This document shows positions 41,380-54,603 of a DNA stretch of 64,000 nucleotides, piece by piece. The translations under genes were made by a program, and so were the position numbers. The notes under the pieces were generated by a model that saw nothing but the letters and a program-made list of their open reading frames with translations, had not been told where the DNA came from and did not search any database. The DNA is from Spirometra erinaceieuropaei (taxonomy: Eukaryota > Platyhelminthes > Cestoda > Diphyllobothriidea > Diphyllobothriidae). The stretch spans positions 2,233 through 66,232 of the forward strand of contig CACRXP010001415.1 of NCBI GenBank assembly GCA_902702965.1, given 5' to 3'. How positions within the stretch are numbered: position 1 is the stretch's first letter; each line of letters starts with the position of its first letter.

Positions 41380-42520
41380 AACAACCGTCAAGCCAGTGAG
41401 ATGAGAGGAGCCCAAACGTGATGGGTCATGGTCTGCTTATAGTCCAGCCGATGATGAAAAATTGAAGGGTGTGACGACAGATCTACGAGCAGACGGCGAA
41501 AATAGAGTATTCTGGCATGATCATCAGCTGATCGCTTGAGGTCGATGTGAGAGGGTAACATAAGGAACCGCGAAAATCTTAGCTGCAAGAGAGGGGTAAT
41601 TTCAATGGGTATAGTAACCAAATAAAAACAGGTTATTGTGCAAATATCAGTGTGTTCGGGGATGAAATGGTCAATAATACTTTTGTGCACTCCGAGGTTA
41701 GGTGCTCACTTATGTTCACTTTGAATACCGATAACTAAGGCGACAAACTAAGTCCCAGCAGGAGATTATTCTGAAGGAAGGCACATTTGGATGCAAAAAA
41801 GAGGGTGCGTTCAGATGTGAAGCAAAGAGGCGGCGGAATAACCATGGAGAAATTACACGTGACATAAGGCCGATCTCTTGGATCGGAAATGCCACTGCAC
41901 GGGAGATCAAAGCTAGAGTTAGTGCGAAGCGGGTAGCAAAGCTGAACCTCGGGTCTTCTGTGATATGGGGACCTAATGCCTGCCAACTGACATCTCTCGG
42001 TATAATAATTGCCGGGTCTTTCGGGTAACAATCCAAGATGAGCAGAACTCAGAAGCTGATTAGATAGAAAGACATTAAAAATTATCGTTTCAAGAATTTT
42101 TTAGAGGAAGTGTTTAATGCACCCCCCCCGCTCCCCTCCCCCATAGTTTGTAACCACGGATCGAGATCCGGACTTGAAAGCTGGAAGGGTTGTTGAGGTC
42201 TTCCATGTTTTCGGGTAAAATTCGCCCGAAAAATAAACCAAGGATAAATGACTAAGCAACCTGAGTGGATCAGTCGCCTGTTTGATAAAAGACTTTGGAA
42301 TACTGTCTATTTCTGAGTCGTGTGTTTTTGTACAGCTATTCCGTTTCTTAATTAGGATTTTCGAGAGATCGATGGTATTGAGTGTTTTATCTGAAAGCGG
42401 ACAAAAAGGAAAATCTTTCGGACCCACTCGAAAGGTATTTTGTAAATAAGCAATTAACAACTGGAGTTGTTGATGTATTTTTCTTACCGATTTCTCATTT
42501 TCAAATACTAAATAAACCAT
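41380..42520 (-). mobile_element. CR1/jockey-type LINE relic, internally deleted
   Basis: An upstream part (42520-42120) keeps an RT start: SIPKSFIKQATDPLRLLSHL, then PKTWKTSTTLPAFKSGSRSV and VTNY, the usual N-terminal RT blocks (P-x-x-W-K, F-K-S-G-S/D-R, NYRP). The downstream part (42031-41735) keeps the C-terminal end in two frames: ERCQLAGI, FSMVIPPPLCFTSERTLFFA and SKCAFLQNNL. The palm and catalytic Asp pair between them are gone. The C-terminal blocks match 62201-62749. Confidence 0.75.
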
Positions 42521-42529
42521 CGTTTCTAA

Positions 42530-43690
42530 CCATTTTCTGTCCGCTTACCTATGCCGTGGGATAGAGTGAACGCTAACCAGGTTCTCCTGTTGTGCACTTA
42601 CGCGGGATGTTTATCGCTGATTTGCTTTAGCCGAAGCTAGGGGGATTCAGTGACATGTAATCGTTCTGCGATAGCCGACAGTCTAGAGTAAGTGCGCTCG
42701 CAAATAAAAAACGGAAGCCATAAAGGGGCGGGGAACGTATGAAGAATGGGGGGCGCCGCCACGCACTTTTTCTCGAATGGTGTGGCCAACCGTGGCTGTG
42801 GTGTCGAAGGGCACGCCAAATGGCCACGTATGGCCGCGTCGTAGTTAGGATAAAGTTTCGTGGCCACGCTTTCAAGGAAGCCGATGGCGGAAGATTTTAG
42901 CGGAGAAGTTGGCAGGGTTCGGATAACTTAAAGCAAGTGATTCCTTTTTGCCTGTTGCGCATCTTTGAGACCGTTTCGATCATTTCTGCGATTCTCACAT
43001 GAACGGATAAAGAACTAGTGAGGAAGTCTCTCATTGGCCGACTAAATGTTTTCCAGTATGTTGCAAAGAATGCGAGGAACAAGGTATCCGAAGTGTCACA
43101 AATTCTTAGATGCCTTCGGAAATGTCTCCAATAACGTCACAAAAAATTGCTGTTTCATTGCAGGAGAGGAAATTGTGTCAATCGAATTGCTCAACGAAGT
43201 TATTTATGAAGTCGTCGCCCACGCAATTGCAATTTAGGTTAGTCTAAACTGTTCTGGGCATTTTTAAATGGGTAAACAGTAGGCGACTGGGAATAAATAC
43301 ATGATCATCATCAAAAAGATCATTTTTGAAAGCGACGAAAAGGAGAGTAATTGCATTGATAAAGGTCAAACCTAAAATGCGATTACGTCTTGTTGAAGAA
43401 CGCAAAAGTTGAGAACAGTTAAAAAAATTGATAATATTTTGATAAGGTTGATTTGCGTGATGAGATACCGCTGGTGATAGAGGAGGTAAGATATGAAATA
43501 TTGCGATGGGTACCCGAGTGCTGGTACCAATGAAGAGACGGCCCTGTTGGATTGGAACGGAGCCATGAACGGGAATGGGTGGGTTGAAATTGTTTGATGC
43601 CTCCATCTCGACTCATGACAAGGTGTCTGCAACCGCGTTTTTCTATCCATGGACACGACAGGAAACACAAGAAAGACATCGGGGTGGCGT
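42530..43690 (-). other. Possible upstream remainder of the LINE relic
   Basis: Several short minus-strand ORFs lie directly upstream of the RT remnant (43679-43244, 43082-42897, 42875-42627). Their order suits a decayed LINE body, but no endonuclease or RT motif is readable. Very uncertain. Confidence 0.2.
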
Positions 43691-43699
43691 CGGGTGAAA

Positions 43700-46600
43700 T
43701 TTAGTGACGATTGAGCAGCTGTGTTTAGATCAAGTCGGGCTCATTACTTGCCGCAGCTGCTTAAGCTATAGACAGACTTCGCCAACTACAAACTGCAGGT
43801 TCGATCCCCAGTAGAAACATAAGTTAGACGTTAATTAAGAGGGCATTGTATTTTGTACAGAATCATTGGGGGGAGGGTTGGAACAAGTTTGCAGCCCGGG
43901 AAGGGCACAAGCTGGCGCAGGGAGGTGAATCCACAGTGACAATGGAACCTGCGTCACATAGCCTTGAGCGAGGGCAGGTCTAAGTCGACATTGAACTTGG
44001 CTGTCAGGCTCAGATAGTTGTGATTTACCAGGAACTAGACTACCACTAGAAAGCGCGATATGCACAGCGTTGTGACAAACGCCAAGAGTAAGACCACTGC
44101 CATTGCCCTACGGAGTAATGGTTTCCTGCCCAGCGTGAGCACCAGACGATAAGAGTGGTGCGACGAGGTCAAGGTCACCCTAACAGTTTCCGCTGATAAA
44201 AAGTGGTCCTCGTGCGTTCGACGACTGCTACCGATCAAAAATCTTTTAGGGGCTGCCTGGCCTAAGGTACACACTGAAGGCCTGCACAGTATCCAGGGTT
44301 CCCGTATTTTGAGTTGGGATGTTGAAGTCGTCACAGTAGATCGGGTCCAGCTAGTAATCTATGCTTGTTTGGTGTCTCAGTTGGTTCACATGCCTTTTTA
44401 CGGTTCTTTTATCTGTCTCGATTTCGAAGATCACAAAATGTGCCTTTCTGATGATATAATCCATTCAGGGTTGTTTTTCTAAAACATAACTTCATGCGTA
44501 TGCACATGAAGGAGAGAAGGGCGCATATAGAGGTACACTGAAATGCAACAAAATAATGAGAGCACTTTGGTGAGCTATTTTCAGACCCCTATGTCCGTAG
44601 CATTGTGTAGTTTGTTTTATATAAAACAGAAGCGGACGTCGACAGTTCAATCCTCAACATCGATGACACATTCCAATGCTCAACGAGGTGGGAGCAGCAG
44701 AGTTGACTGGAGCATGCATTTCCTTATGATGGAAATGACTTGCCTCTGTCTCACTCTACCCTTCCAATTCTACTTTGCCCTGGTGAAGAAGTAAAGCTAA
44801 GACGACCGTCGGCGCGTGCCACACGCGACTCAATTTTAACTTCACGTACAGAGCCACACCAAGTGGAATGCCTCCCATTTAAGTGATGTGTGCACGTAAC
44901 CAAATGTCATATTTCGTCTGCCGTACCAACGTCACCGAAGTGGCCGCATGCAGGATGCATGAGGGCCGAATTATGTGTTTCAGAGAGGTGTCTCGTATCC
45001 CCGTTCCGCTGAGTAAGTAAGTGTGTATTCTAGGAGATGTGCACAGGTGCAGATAGGACGAGGCAGCATATGTGGTCTAGACCGGGTTGTTTTCATATGA
45101 ATTCGTATGACCAAATGTCCTGGGCCAGTGCAAGTTAGTGAGACGGAAATGCGTTGCGGTTGCTGACACTGTTTCGCCGGTTGTGTTCTAATGGGTTCTC
45201 GCGAGACTAGGCACGCCGATGCGTGATTAGAAGGTGCAGCTGCAATGGGGACAAGTTGGGATTGAACACACAATGCTGATAGTACTCGGAAGGATGAGAG
45301 AGTATGTCGGTGGATTTACATCTGCGATTTTGTTGATAGTGGCAACGTTCTGTGCCTGTGATGTTGTTCCGGGCGGGCTGTTATGACGTGGATCCGAAGG
45401 TATCCGACGGGCACGACACGTATGCTTAGCAACGGTCGACAATGCGGACGTGCTGGCAGATGTTGGGTGTTTCAAGCAGTGGTCCGTTTTGCAGGAGATG
45501 TGCGTGGCCCCTCCCTCTTCGCTCTAACCCCAATAGTGCGGTAGGCTTCGAAGCTTGCGACTCCAGTTCTCGTGGCAGGGCAACATTTGCCAATTCTGGG
45601 CAAGGTCTTTCAATGTGACAAGACTGGATCGTAGGTGGCCTTCATGGTATCCTTGTAGAGGCGCTTTTTGTGTATCACATGTAACGGTATCACCGAAGAA
45701 GAATCGCCTCAACAGTGGCTTATCACCCACCTTTACGACGTGGCCGCTCCATTATGATCGCAATCGCCCCAACGTAGATGGTGAGAACGTGGGTCCTTCT
45801 CAGGACTTCGGTGTTAGGGATCTCTTTTTGCCATTCAGCTTCAGCATAGCACGGACGCAAATGCGGTGAAAATTCTTCGGCATCTTTTCTCGCTTTTTTC
45901 AGACTATCAACGTCTTTGTCATGATAACAGATCGGTACATCTCCAGTCCCTGAATTGAACGCAATACATGGGCGAGGGTCTGACTGGGCTTTTATATAGA
46001 TTCGGTAGGTAATTCCATCGTTAACTTTGATATTTTTGAAACCTTAGTCCTCAGGTACACTTCCGCAAGGCACGTAGTGCAACGCTCTATTAGCATACAC
46101 GGAATCCACTTTGCCAGCGTCCGCTTGGTGGGCAAAACGCCGCATACCAGAAAATGTGTATCCCACTTAGGTGGGATGCACGTCTCTTGGCGTAACCTGG
46201 CACGTGACTTTGAGACGGCGTCGAGTGTGGCACGAGTGGACGGACTGTTGACCTTTATCGGCCACTGCGCCCTAGCCCCCCATCCGGCCGCCCTGGCATT
46301 GTCCCACCGTCAGACCAAAATGGGTGAGGGAACAACTTTGCCTCAATATAAACTAATTCAGGTGCAAGTCGTCGCTGCTGGGCGTACCTAGCGGGCCAAC
46401 GGTGAGGGTCATCGCTTGCGACGGCAGGGCTGTTAGCTGCAAGTAACACACTGATTCCCGTTCTACCGTGGCTAGTGTTGCCTCCGTCTTCACTGGCCGT
46501 GGCGATCATTGGCGACCTTGAAGGTTTCCAGCCTTCTTTGTCATGTTTAAGTAGGTTTGCAAGGGCAGGTAGGGTGTAGCCAAGTATGTGTGACCGTTAA

Positions 46601-48210
46601 CTGGAGGGTCAGCTGATACTTAGGCTTCCTGCACTCGCCTTGATCTGTAGTCGTTACTTTGTTCCAAAGTTAAACATGTGTCCCGCCTGCACGGTACTTA
46701 TTGCTGACATTTGGGCTAACCTCCGAACGGCTAACTAGTGTTCATGCATTTACTTCCATAGCTCTCAAAAAGTCTCTAACGCGTAGTTGCCCTCCTCCCA
46801 GTGGCACTAAAGCTGATTAGCAACGGCCAACTTCTGGCTCGGTATGAGGTTATTTGGGTGCATCACTTACCGGCAGCGTTAAGTTAGGCCTATGAACGAC
46901 TTCGATTACAAGCGGCGCAGCAAGTTTAGCGAAAGTCTTGAAGACGTCCTTTACATGTGGAATGCACCACCAAAATTGCGGTCAGCGGGACTCTTCGCTC
47001 CGTTGAGGCAAGTGACAATCTCAATAAATGGTGGGGGTAGGCGCTGGCTCTGAAGAGCTCTCAGGGACACCTAAATCCATTCCGACTGGTGACTGCTGTG
47101 CCGGGGAGTTTTGATTAGGCAATACAACTTGCGTACACGACTTTGCGTTATAGTGGGTAATCGCTATTGTATTTATCGCGTGTTGCTCGGTTTGCCCGTC
47201 TACTGTAGTCAGCAGAGGCTCGTTCAATCGGCAAAACGTCTGAAAACGAAGGTCCGTCATCCATTCCCCGTTCCGTCAGGGATCATTTAGTTCGGGTGTG
47301 CTTTTCGGTAACGCGTCCATCCCTATTGGCGTCTCTCCTTCCTTTAATAGAAGACGTAAGCTACAATATAACACCAAACCACTGCACCCCCTCGTTATCG
47401 CGCCACGTGCCTCGGCATAGACACGACATGGGGACTCTTTGAATTAACCTACGCGCATTTCCTTCCAAATCGCAAGACCTACTCCTAGTCTGAACTGAAA
47501 ATCTGTTGGAATTATAAGTCAAAACGCACACTCTCCCCTCCTCCCCACCTGGGCCTGGTGTCAAGACAGATTCAAGGAGACCGCAGGCAGGGGAGGGTGC
47601 ATGCGGCTGGCACGGTTGGACCCGCACCTAGGTACATCACTTCACACCCTTTAGTCCACAACACTTGCCCAGAATTTTAACCAACAACAGCAAACAACGG
47701 ATCAGAAAACACGAGGGTGGCTGGGCAACCGTGTGCACGACTTGTATACGTGGGGCACAAGCGCATCTACCGGAAGGGAACCAGATGCCAGATAACAGCC
47801 AACGCATAGCAGTCTGCAACTACTATGGTCGGCTGGATCGCGGCACAGCAGACGCACACAATCCTTTAGGCCCAGAAGTGTGGGACGCAGCTCTGCATTT
47901 AGCCTGGACCATTACCCTTCAAAAGCCGGGTGACCAGTCAGTCATCGACTGAGAGGCACTACCAATGTGCGCACATACGCCTCACATCCGAGAATGCTAG
48001 TGGTCACTTAAAAGGGAGCTGTGACAGCCTGGCTCTCAGCTCACTTGTCCGCCACTCCGCATAAACACACAAGACTCGGTTGACTGCATGGACTGAGTTG
48101 AGGCGTCAGTCGGCAGCCTTCCGAGCAACAGAGCTTGGCGCAACGTAATAGTCTCATACTCGGGTCACACACACAGCAGAATAGCCGAGAAGCATCTTTC
48201 CCACTCAAGG
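43700..48210. other. No gene recognised; GC-rich repeats
   Basis: Only short, overlapping ORFs. A tRNA box-B-like GCAGGTTCGATCCCCAG sits at 43796-43812. Around 46141-46390 there is GC-rich sequence ending in ATAAACTAATTCAGGTGCAAGT, like the tail at 24172. The second copy of the GC-rich repeat is at 47640-47885. Confidence 0.45.
47640..47885 (+). repeat. GC-rich dispersed repeat, copy 2
   Basis: Aligns with the reverse complement of about 23815-24040, including TTTTAACCAACAACAGC, CTGGGCAACCGTG, CGCATCTACCGGAAGGGAAC and CAGATGCCAG. It carries a short ORF that is broken in the other copy, so coding is unsupported. Confidence 0.6.
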
Positions 48211-48218
48211 GAGAGAAG

Positions 48219-49500
48219 TCAATTGAGTGCTTGGGTTGTGAGGCGATGGCTGATGTGTGATGCAGGTGCTGGTGGGGAAGGTGTGAGGCTCTGACATGAA
48301 TGGCGGTGGTCTACCGCAGGTTTTTGTGAATGCACATGCGGCCTAACAGGCCCATGCCATAGGTGAATGTGCGGGGGTATTGTGTACAGTGGAGGCGAAT
48401 GCGGCGAGTGTAGGTCGGTACTCCAGGCACTGGTTCGCAAGTCTGTGTCCGATGGATTCGCAAGTGACCGACCCGACTGATGTGTGAGACGAATTTGCGA
48501 TCGCAGTAAGGAGAGATATGAACCGAGTCCACATTGCCGGACGTGGATGTTGGTGATGTTTAAAGTCAATAGGACTTTGGACGTGTCCAGTAGGTGAGGG
48601 AGTGCGTGAGGTCATCGTTCTGATGGTGCTGGTACTGATCGCTGTGGTCGATGCAGCAGGAGGGGGGAGGGCGGGTGGTGTCGATGGGGGATGTCGGCTG
48701 GGTGGCGACTGTGTGAACGGCGGTGACAGGGATGGCGGTCGGCTTGGGATTTGCGGTAGAGGCGAGAGTGGAAGGGGAAGGAAATGTTGTTATTCTGGTG
48801 GCGAATTGGTTCCGAAGATGTTCAATAAAACCGATGTGTGCCCGAAACGTTCGTAGACATCGTGGGCAGATAGGGAGCGGTTAGACGTTAGCGTTGCTGT
48901 GTGGGGACAGTTGCAATTTTCGAGCCGCACGTTTGGCCTTGGCGTCGGTAAAGTGGTTGGCTTCGTTGATCGTTGCGTCGGTCTTCGCTGTCCTCATTCA
49001 GGTCGGTCGGTCTCGGGCGAGGTTTTCCCAATTCATGGACGGTGGTCGTGGATACACGCGACTGTAAGTGCATGCGCCTGTGGTTGAGGAGGTGGCCGTC
49101 CGTCCTGCGGATCCCAGGGCGTTCATCAGCATGGCAGAGAACCTAAGACTGAAGAGGGTGGGCGCGAGAAGGTAGTCCTGTTTCACTACGTTAGTCAATG
49201 GGAATGCCTCTGCGACAGCTTCATTGCCCGTCACTCGCGCGATCATGCCATCGTGGGGCTGACGCAGCATCTGAGTGAATCGTTCGGGACAGCCGAATTT
49301 CTGCATAATTTCCCACAGTCCGTCACGATTCATCGTGTCGAGGGCTTTCTTCAGATCCACGAAGGTAGAGTACAGGCGGACCCGAATCTCCTGACACCTA
49401 CTGCAATTGACAGGCGGCGAAGATCATGTCCGTGGTCCCACGATGGCGGCGAAAGCTGTATTGCCTTTCCGGCAGGAGACTTTGGTGTGAACCACAGGCA
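48219..49500 (-). mobile_element. RTE-type LINE relic with C-terminal C2H2-finger remnants
   Basis: On the minus strand, RT blocks at 49360-49000: MDLKKALDTMNRDGLWEIMQ, KFGCPERFTQMLRQPHDGMI and KQDYLLAPTLFSLRFSAMLM. The YADD segment is deleted. There follows EANHFTDAKAKRAARKIAT (about 48945-48890), a Pro/Ser/Thr-rich stretch (48850-48600), and two decayed C2H2 fingers: YCDRKFVSHISRVGHLRIHR and LHCTQYPRTFTYGMGLLGRM. In each finger at least one zinc ligand is lost. The RT-then-finger order is, to my knowledge, typical of a LINE family abundant in diphyllobothriidean tapeworms. Confidence 0.75.
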
Positions 49501-49509
49501 ATAAGACAC

Positions 49510-52370
49510 ACAGACAGCAATATTTCGTGAGGGCATGAGACAAGTAGCTTTTTTCGTAGCACTCCGCAGGACGAGGTGTAAAGTCACAAAGTAGTAACTT
49601 GAATCTCTCTTTTTCCCCAACATGTTCATGGTTTATGCCCTTCACCTTCTGAGAGACGCCAGAGAAGACCGCTCAAGAAAATCACTACAGTCCAATCAAT
49701 CAGAAACCGCGACCTTGATTTTTTGGGATTGCACGGCATACCTTATCCCCATAGGAGGGACACTCAAATGAGCAGACCCGAGATTGTGCGTGAACTGTAA
49801 TACACACCTGCTGGGTGCTGGTATAGCATAGGGAAATATGGAACTCACGTAGCCTTGCTGTGACTTCTCACTCCACACAAGCCTTTTACTCCACTCTGCA
49901 CCAAAGTTAACTTATAGTCACTACAGTCGTACCTTATTCTAGGCTGACACACCACAGCTACTTTTAGTTTAGATTTTGTCTCACAGGACGTCGGTCTTAC
50001 AACCATCGAATGAAGTGCAAACCCAGGATCCCGGGGATACTTGTCTCCAGTAGTAACTTTCGTCGAGTTCCTTAATCTAGCACCATTGCTCTCTTCGTTA
50101 TTGGCATACCAACGGTAGAAACCTCACAGCCTTTGGCTGTTAGGTTTATTTTCTGGGTAACCGCCAAATAAGTCGCGGCTGATGCGGTTTAGAGCCGCTT
50201 ATTGCTTCTATTCGTGTGGGGATGGTCTTGAGTATCTCTTATCGAGTCGATGTACCGGATGGCCTTCTTATGCTGAAAATACAGGCTCGTAACACAGTTT
50301 GTGAGTCCCTCCTTTTTCTCAAATTTACCTCCCGAATCTCTTGACTTTGCCAATCTGAGAGAGATGAGTATTGGGAAAAGGAAGATACGGTTAGCTTATG
50401 TTTAATTCCGAAGCCGCTGGTGTCGGAGAGACAACGGAAGAAGGCTTAGAGCCAATGAGTAAAATGTATAAGACTGACATCGTCCCAAAATCGTCGATGC
50501 AATAAGAAGGCTGCACAGAAACAAGGCGCCCGGAGCGGAGGGAACTCCTTGTGTCTGCCTTTAAAGTGGGAAATTTGACAGTGTGATTCTCATGGACGTT
50601 ACTGTGAGGGTCTTCACTCCTGTCGTTCTCAGACGACTTCATGATGTGCGTGACTCAAGGACGTGACCAAACCAAGCCGGGTTCCAAGCTAGGTGTGGAT
50701 GCGCAGGCCAGATATTCACACTGGGGAGCGTTCTCGAACTTCGCCAGGGCTACCAGCAACCGATAGTCGTCTGTTGTGGATAACGGAACCAGATGGTACG
50801 TCGGTGAAAGCACCGTCATGATCAAGGCCTGCTAGCGTCCCACTAATGAGAAATTTCTGGTTCATAATAATCTTTCCCAACCGTTCGATATTCGATAAGA
50901 CTGCATTGCGTCGCCCATACTGTTCAACCACACCACTGACTTACATGGTTTTAACGGTGTTGAGTCTGAACCCGAGCGTCCGCTGAGTGGTCTTGATTAC
51001 TTTGACGATATCTCCCTCTAGCGTCAGGCCTCGGTTACCTACAGACTACGGTGTCGCAGGCGAATGAAGTCGCTGAATCTGCCAGTTTACCCATCAACGT
51101 GAAGATAACCAGTGTTTTAGACAGGCATTCTTCATCAAAAGACTCGTCCTCAGGATTGATGATTGTCAACTTGAGGAATAGACACTTTCAAATACCTTGT
51201 GGCGAGGCTGCTGCCGAATAAACAAAGTAAGGATGACATCGCCTCTCGAACCGATGTCACCCGCAGGGCTTTCACAGCCGTTAAGAGGTTTATGGATCCG
51301 ACGAGGCATCTCTATTGCTACAAAGAACCGTGCATGCCGGACATCCGTCCCTCTTATATGGCTGCGAACAGGGGTTGTACGTGTGGAAAGTGAGCGAAAA
51401 CTGGAGGTTTATCCACTGCCTGAGGACCATCCTTCGACTGAGGTACACCGACTTCGTTTCAGGTGAGTAAGTGCCCACTTGCTGTGACATCGCGAGGATA
51501 TCTCTGACCACTAATGTGTTTTGCGTACGTTCTTCGCCCGCCTCATAAGCTAGGTGTCGTCCCTGACCCGACGCCGTTGCCCACCTAAGGACGTCGAAGA
51601 GATCAACTCGCAACTTGGTATCACACAGTTCGCCAAGATACAGAAGTCCTTCTTGGACCTCAGTTACTCGGTCTCCGCCGTTGGTGGAATAGATCGGACT
51701 CCCCAGATCTGCCATCGCGGATCGTCACATGTGGTAAGGTACAATCTGCAACATCGTCGATGCCGGCTAGATTAGGTATGATCACAACCGTACCAAGTAC
51801 GAGGAAGTACATTGTCTGGACATCCAAAACGATTGCAGTATCGTCTCCCCGTCATCACGGTAATTAATGATCTCGAAAAACTCCCAAGCACAAACAAATT
51901 ACTGCCTACCTAGGCGCTTCCTGCTCTTATTATGCTAAAAAGTGGAACAGCCAGAGCATGCAAGGCCGAGGGCCAGACTAAAACGCTTCTAGCTTATAGT
52001 TAAAAGTCTGGCCCGTTTGTATGGAGAGCAGTCCTTCTAAACTTTTTCATGTCAGACAGTCATCAATTAGCCCTCCAGAGAAAACTAATCTTCATTTGTG
52101 AACTGTTTGAAGGTGAACAATCCTGTTTAATGCTGAAAGCAGTCATATACGGCAACTAATACATTGACAATAATCCCGAACGGCAGGAATTCCAGGAAGA
52201 CGAGCTACCTGTTAGCCTGACTGCGACTAACTTGGCGTGTCCAGCAAAGGCAGATAGTGGAATGACCTTTAGCCGGGGTTAACTGTGAAGGATGCAGGCT
52301 CTCGCGTCTAGAGAATAAACGGTCGCAAATAAGGCAGCGATACGTTCAGGCGTGTGTAGACAAATCATAT
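49510..52370. other. No gene recognised
   Basis: Short ORFs only; the longest is 141 codons at 51715-51290 on the minus strand, with no recognisable motif. Part of 50700-51700 (minus) has a protein-like look broken by stops, which suggests another decayed element, but I cannot name it. Confidence 0.4.
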
Positions 52371-52409
52371 AGCAACTCCAGTGGCTACCAAAAGATCACA
52401 AGCCATAAC

Positions 52410-52745
52410 TCATAGCGGTTTTATGACATGCAGCAAGAATTCGCCAGGCTGCTGGCGCAATTCTCGAGCGTTAAATCGGAGTGCCAGGAGATGGGAGTAT
52501 TCTCCTTCGAGCCCAGGAAATACAGAAAGCCGTATGTCCACGAAGTCGGCTAACGCAACTCCCTGTCGGCCGAGCCATTGGCTTAAGCGGGCTTTCAGGC
52601 CACCCGGAAGACTGCGTCGATGACCAATAGTATTATAAGCAGTGATTCCCTGTCCAATAGCAGCCGGCAGACGACCAATCGAATTTGTTGCTGCACGTCT
52701 ATGGTCGCAGTGCTCGAACACGACAAAAAACAACATATTTGGCAA
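52410..52745 (-). CDS. Unrecognised ORF just downstream of TIM8
   Basis: 111 codons from ATG, same strand as TIM8 and 66 nt after its stop. The residue make-up looks protein-like: RRAATNSIGRLPAAIGQGIT, LPGGLKARLSQWLGRQGVAL and LRFNARELRQQPGEFLLHV. It could be an exon of another gene, part of the TIM8 3' UTR, or a retroelement remnant. No family is recognised and no splice sites were judged decisive. Confidence 0.3.
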   Translation of the reverse strand: MPNMLFFVVFEHCDHRRAATNSIGRLPAAIGQGITAYNTIGHRRSLPGGLKARLSQWLGRQGVALADFVDIRLSVFPGLEGEYSHLLALRFNARELRQQPGEFLLHVIKPL

Positions 52746-52811
52746 AGCTCGTTCATAAAACGAAGTATTATTTTACTGATAGAAAAGCTAAGAAGACACT
52801 ATATAGTTCCT

Positions 52812-53106
52812 TCATTGTTGTTGTTGCTGCATACGTCCGACCAGGGCTTGGAAACGATTACGCAGAAGCACGGAAACATCAATGTAGCGTTCGACACAGT
52901 TTTTCAGGCAGTTGGCCCGCTTGTCGTCCATTTTAGCCCCGGGGGTTCCAGTATAGCACAGATCCCAACACCGACCGGTCAGATTAGACACCTGGTTCTG
53001 AAATTCGGCTTGTGTTTGCAGTTTCTGAAGAGCCATTTTCATCTCATTATCTGAAGCGTTTTGCTGCAAAGAGTCTTCCGAGAATGTTGGTGGCGAGGAT
53101 TCAAAC
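52812..53106 (-). CDS. TIMM8: TIM8-type small Tim chaperone, main exon
   Basis: 295 nt: one base then 97 residues and TGA. Small Tim proteins act in the mitochondrial intermembrane space, where TIM8 pairs with TIM13 to escort hydrophobic precursors to the TIM22 or SAM machinery. The diagnostic twin CX3C is present: CWDLCYTGTPGAKMDD and, 15 residues after the first pair, CLKNCVERYIDVS. The segment N-C-V-E-R-Y/F-I-D is specific to TIM8 within the family. The N-terminal part is helical (MALQKLQTQAEFQNQVSNL), and the C-terminus ends in Met and five Gln. The acceptor is TTTATTCCACAG. The start lies in an upstream exon. Confidence 0.9.
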
Positions 53107-54603
53107 CTGTGGAATAAAAATTTTCTCAGACCTGATGCGAGCTTTTGACCCACAGGTAAGGCCACAAAAGACTACCTGTGGAAACACGTGGGAGGCGGGG
53201 GGGGGATGAACAGCTATTTACTAGTGGCAGTAACCTTAACGCAAACAGAATCGAAAGCATTTTGGTATGCGGTGGCAGGTAAAATCTGTGCTACTGGGCG
53301 CAAGTTTCGAAACAACTCTATGAAAATAATTGATACATCCTAAGTGGAGTCTTGTCCTTATATTTGCACTTTAATTATTAACAAATAAAAGGTGATCAAA
53401 AATCACTAATAAAAGAGGGGTCTCTGCACTCAGTCCTGCTTCTACTCGTCTATCGTAGCCTAAACGTGCAATGTGTTGGGAGTGCATAACTTCCGAAAGA
53501 CGGAACCGTTAATTGGGAAAACTGTTGGCCACACGGCGCGTCCACATGTGGTGAATGGGGGATCGGTCTTCAGCAAAGGCCGGGTGCGAGATGAGCAGAT
53601 CTCTAGGTAGTCAAGGGACAACAACGACAATGCTACCATGGGGCAGATAAAAGAGGTCAGGTACACCGATTGGTTTACAAATTACTATGGAGCCAAATGA
53701 GGGCACTACAATATGACGACTGAAGCAGCATAACACAGGCTCTCTGGTGTCCGATGCCTGGCGACTCGGTCCCAGTATGCCAATGCGACGGAGGACAAAA
53801 ACTCCGAAAGCAGTGTTGATAACATATTTAACGACAAAGCGCAAACGCTTTCAACGGAAAATGCACCAAACACAGTTGCAAATAGTCCCACATGACTTGC
53901 TGCGGTACTCGTCCTGTCTCGATTTGGCGTTCTTGCCAGTTGAAAAAGATGCACTCATGGCTGTCCCTGGCATTTCACTTGGCAAAAGCGACAAGGTTGT
54001 CATATCTTTTGGAACTGAGATCAGATCCCGCAGTTATCCTCAGTATAACAAACGCACGAGGTTATAACGACGCGCGAACATCAAATTCCAGGGAAATATG
54101 GTTTCAAGACCACATTGACGCACGCTTAGCATGTCAGTCATTCTCAGTACCTGGGTGTCCGGGATCCCTTTCCACCACTTCACATTTAATATCCTTTAAA
54201 GGCAGCTTAAGTTTCAGACTCGTGAATCTCCATCTTAAGCAGGTCTCCTTATCACAAGTCTCGATTCATGCTATAGCAGCCGTGAGAACCGATGCGTCTG
54301 GGCCTATGCCAAGAGGCCAGATGGCAAGTATACAAGCTGGCCTCTTCGAAAAGGAGGAAATAACTGCGAGTCACATGTTGGAACGTGAGAACTTTCACAC
54401 CGGTAACACAGAGTCTTGTCATGTAGGCGTTAGTGTATTGCAACGTAGACATTGCCTGCCTCTCAAAGATGGGCTTGCCAGACCATGACTCGAGGGTGCA
54501 ATGTACAAAGAAATGCAGCAATTTCCACCAAAAAGGCGTCAGCGACAACTGACTAACATGTTGCCTCCGTTCCTTTGAATTGTGAAGCCAAACCTTCACT
54601 TAC

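Noticed and set aside
53107..53165. In-frame extension of TIM8 to an ATG at 53165
   Set aside because: TTTTTATTCCACAG before 53106 is a strong splice acceptor and small Tims lack N-terminal presequences, so this is most likely intron sequence.
53892..54488. 198-codon plus-strand ORF
   Set aside because: Long but without recognisable motifs, with biased hydrophilic content and overlapping minus ORFs of similar length. It lies in the presumed TIM8 intron. Kept out as unsupported rather than disproved.
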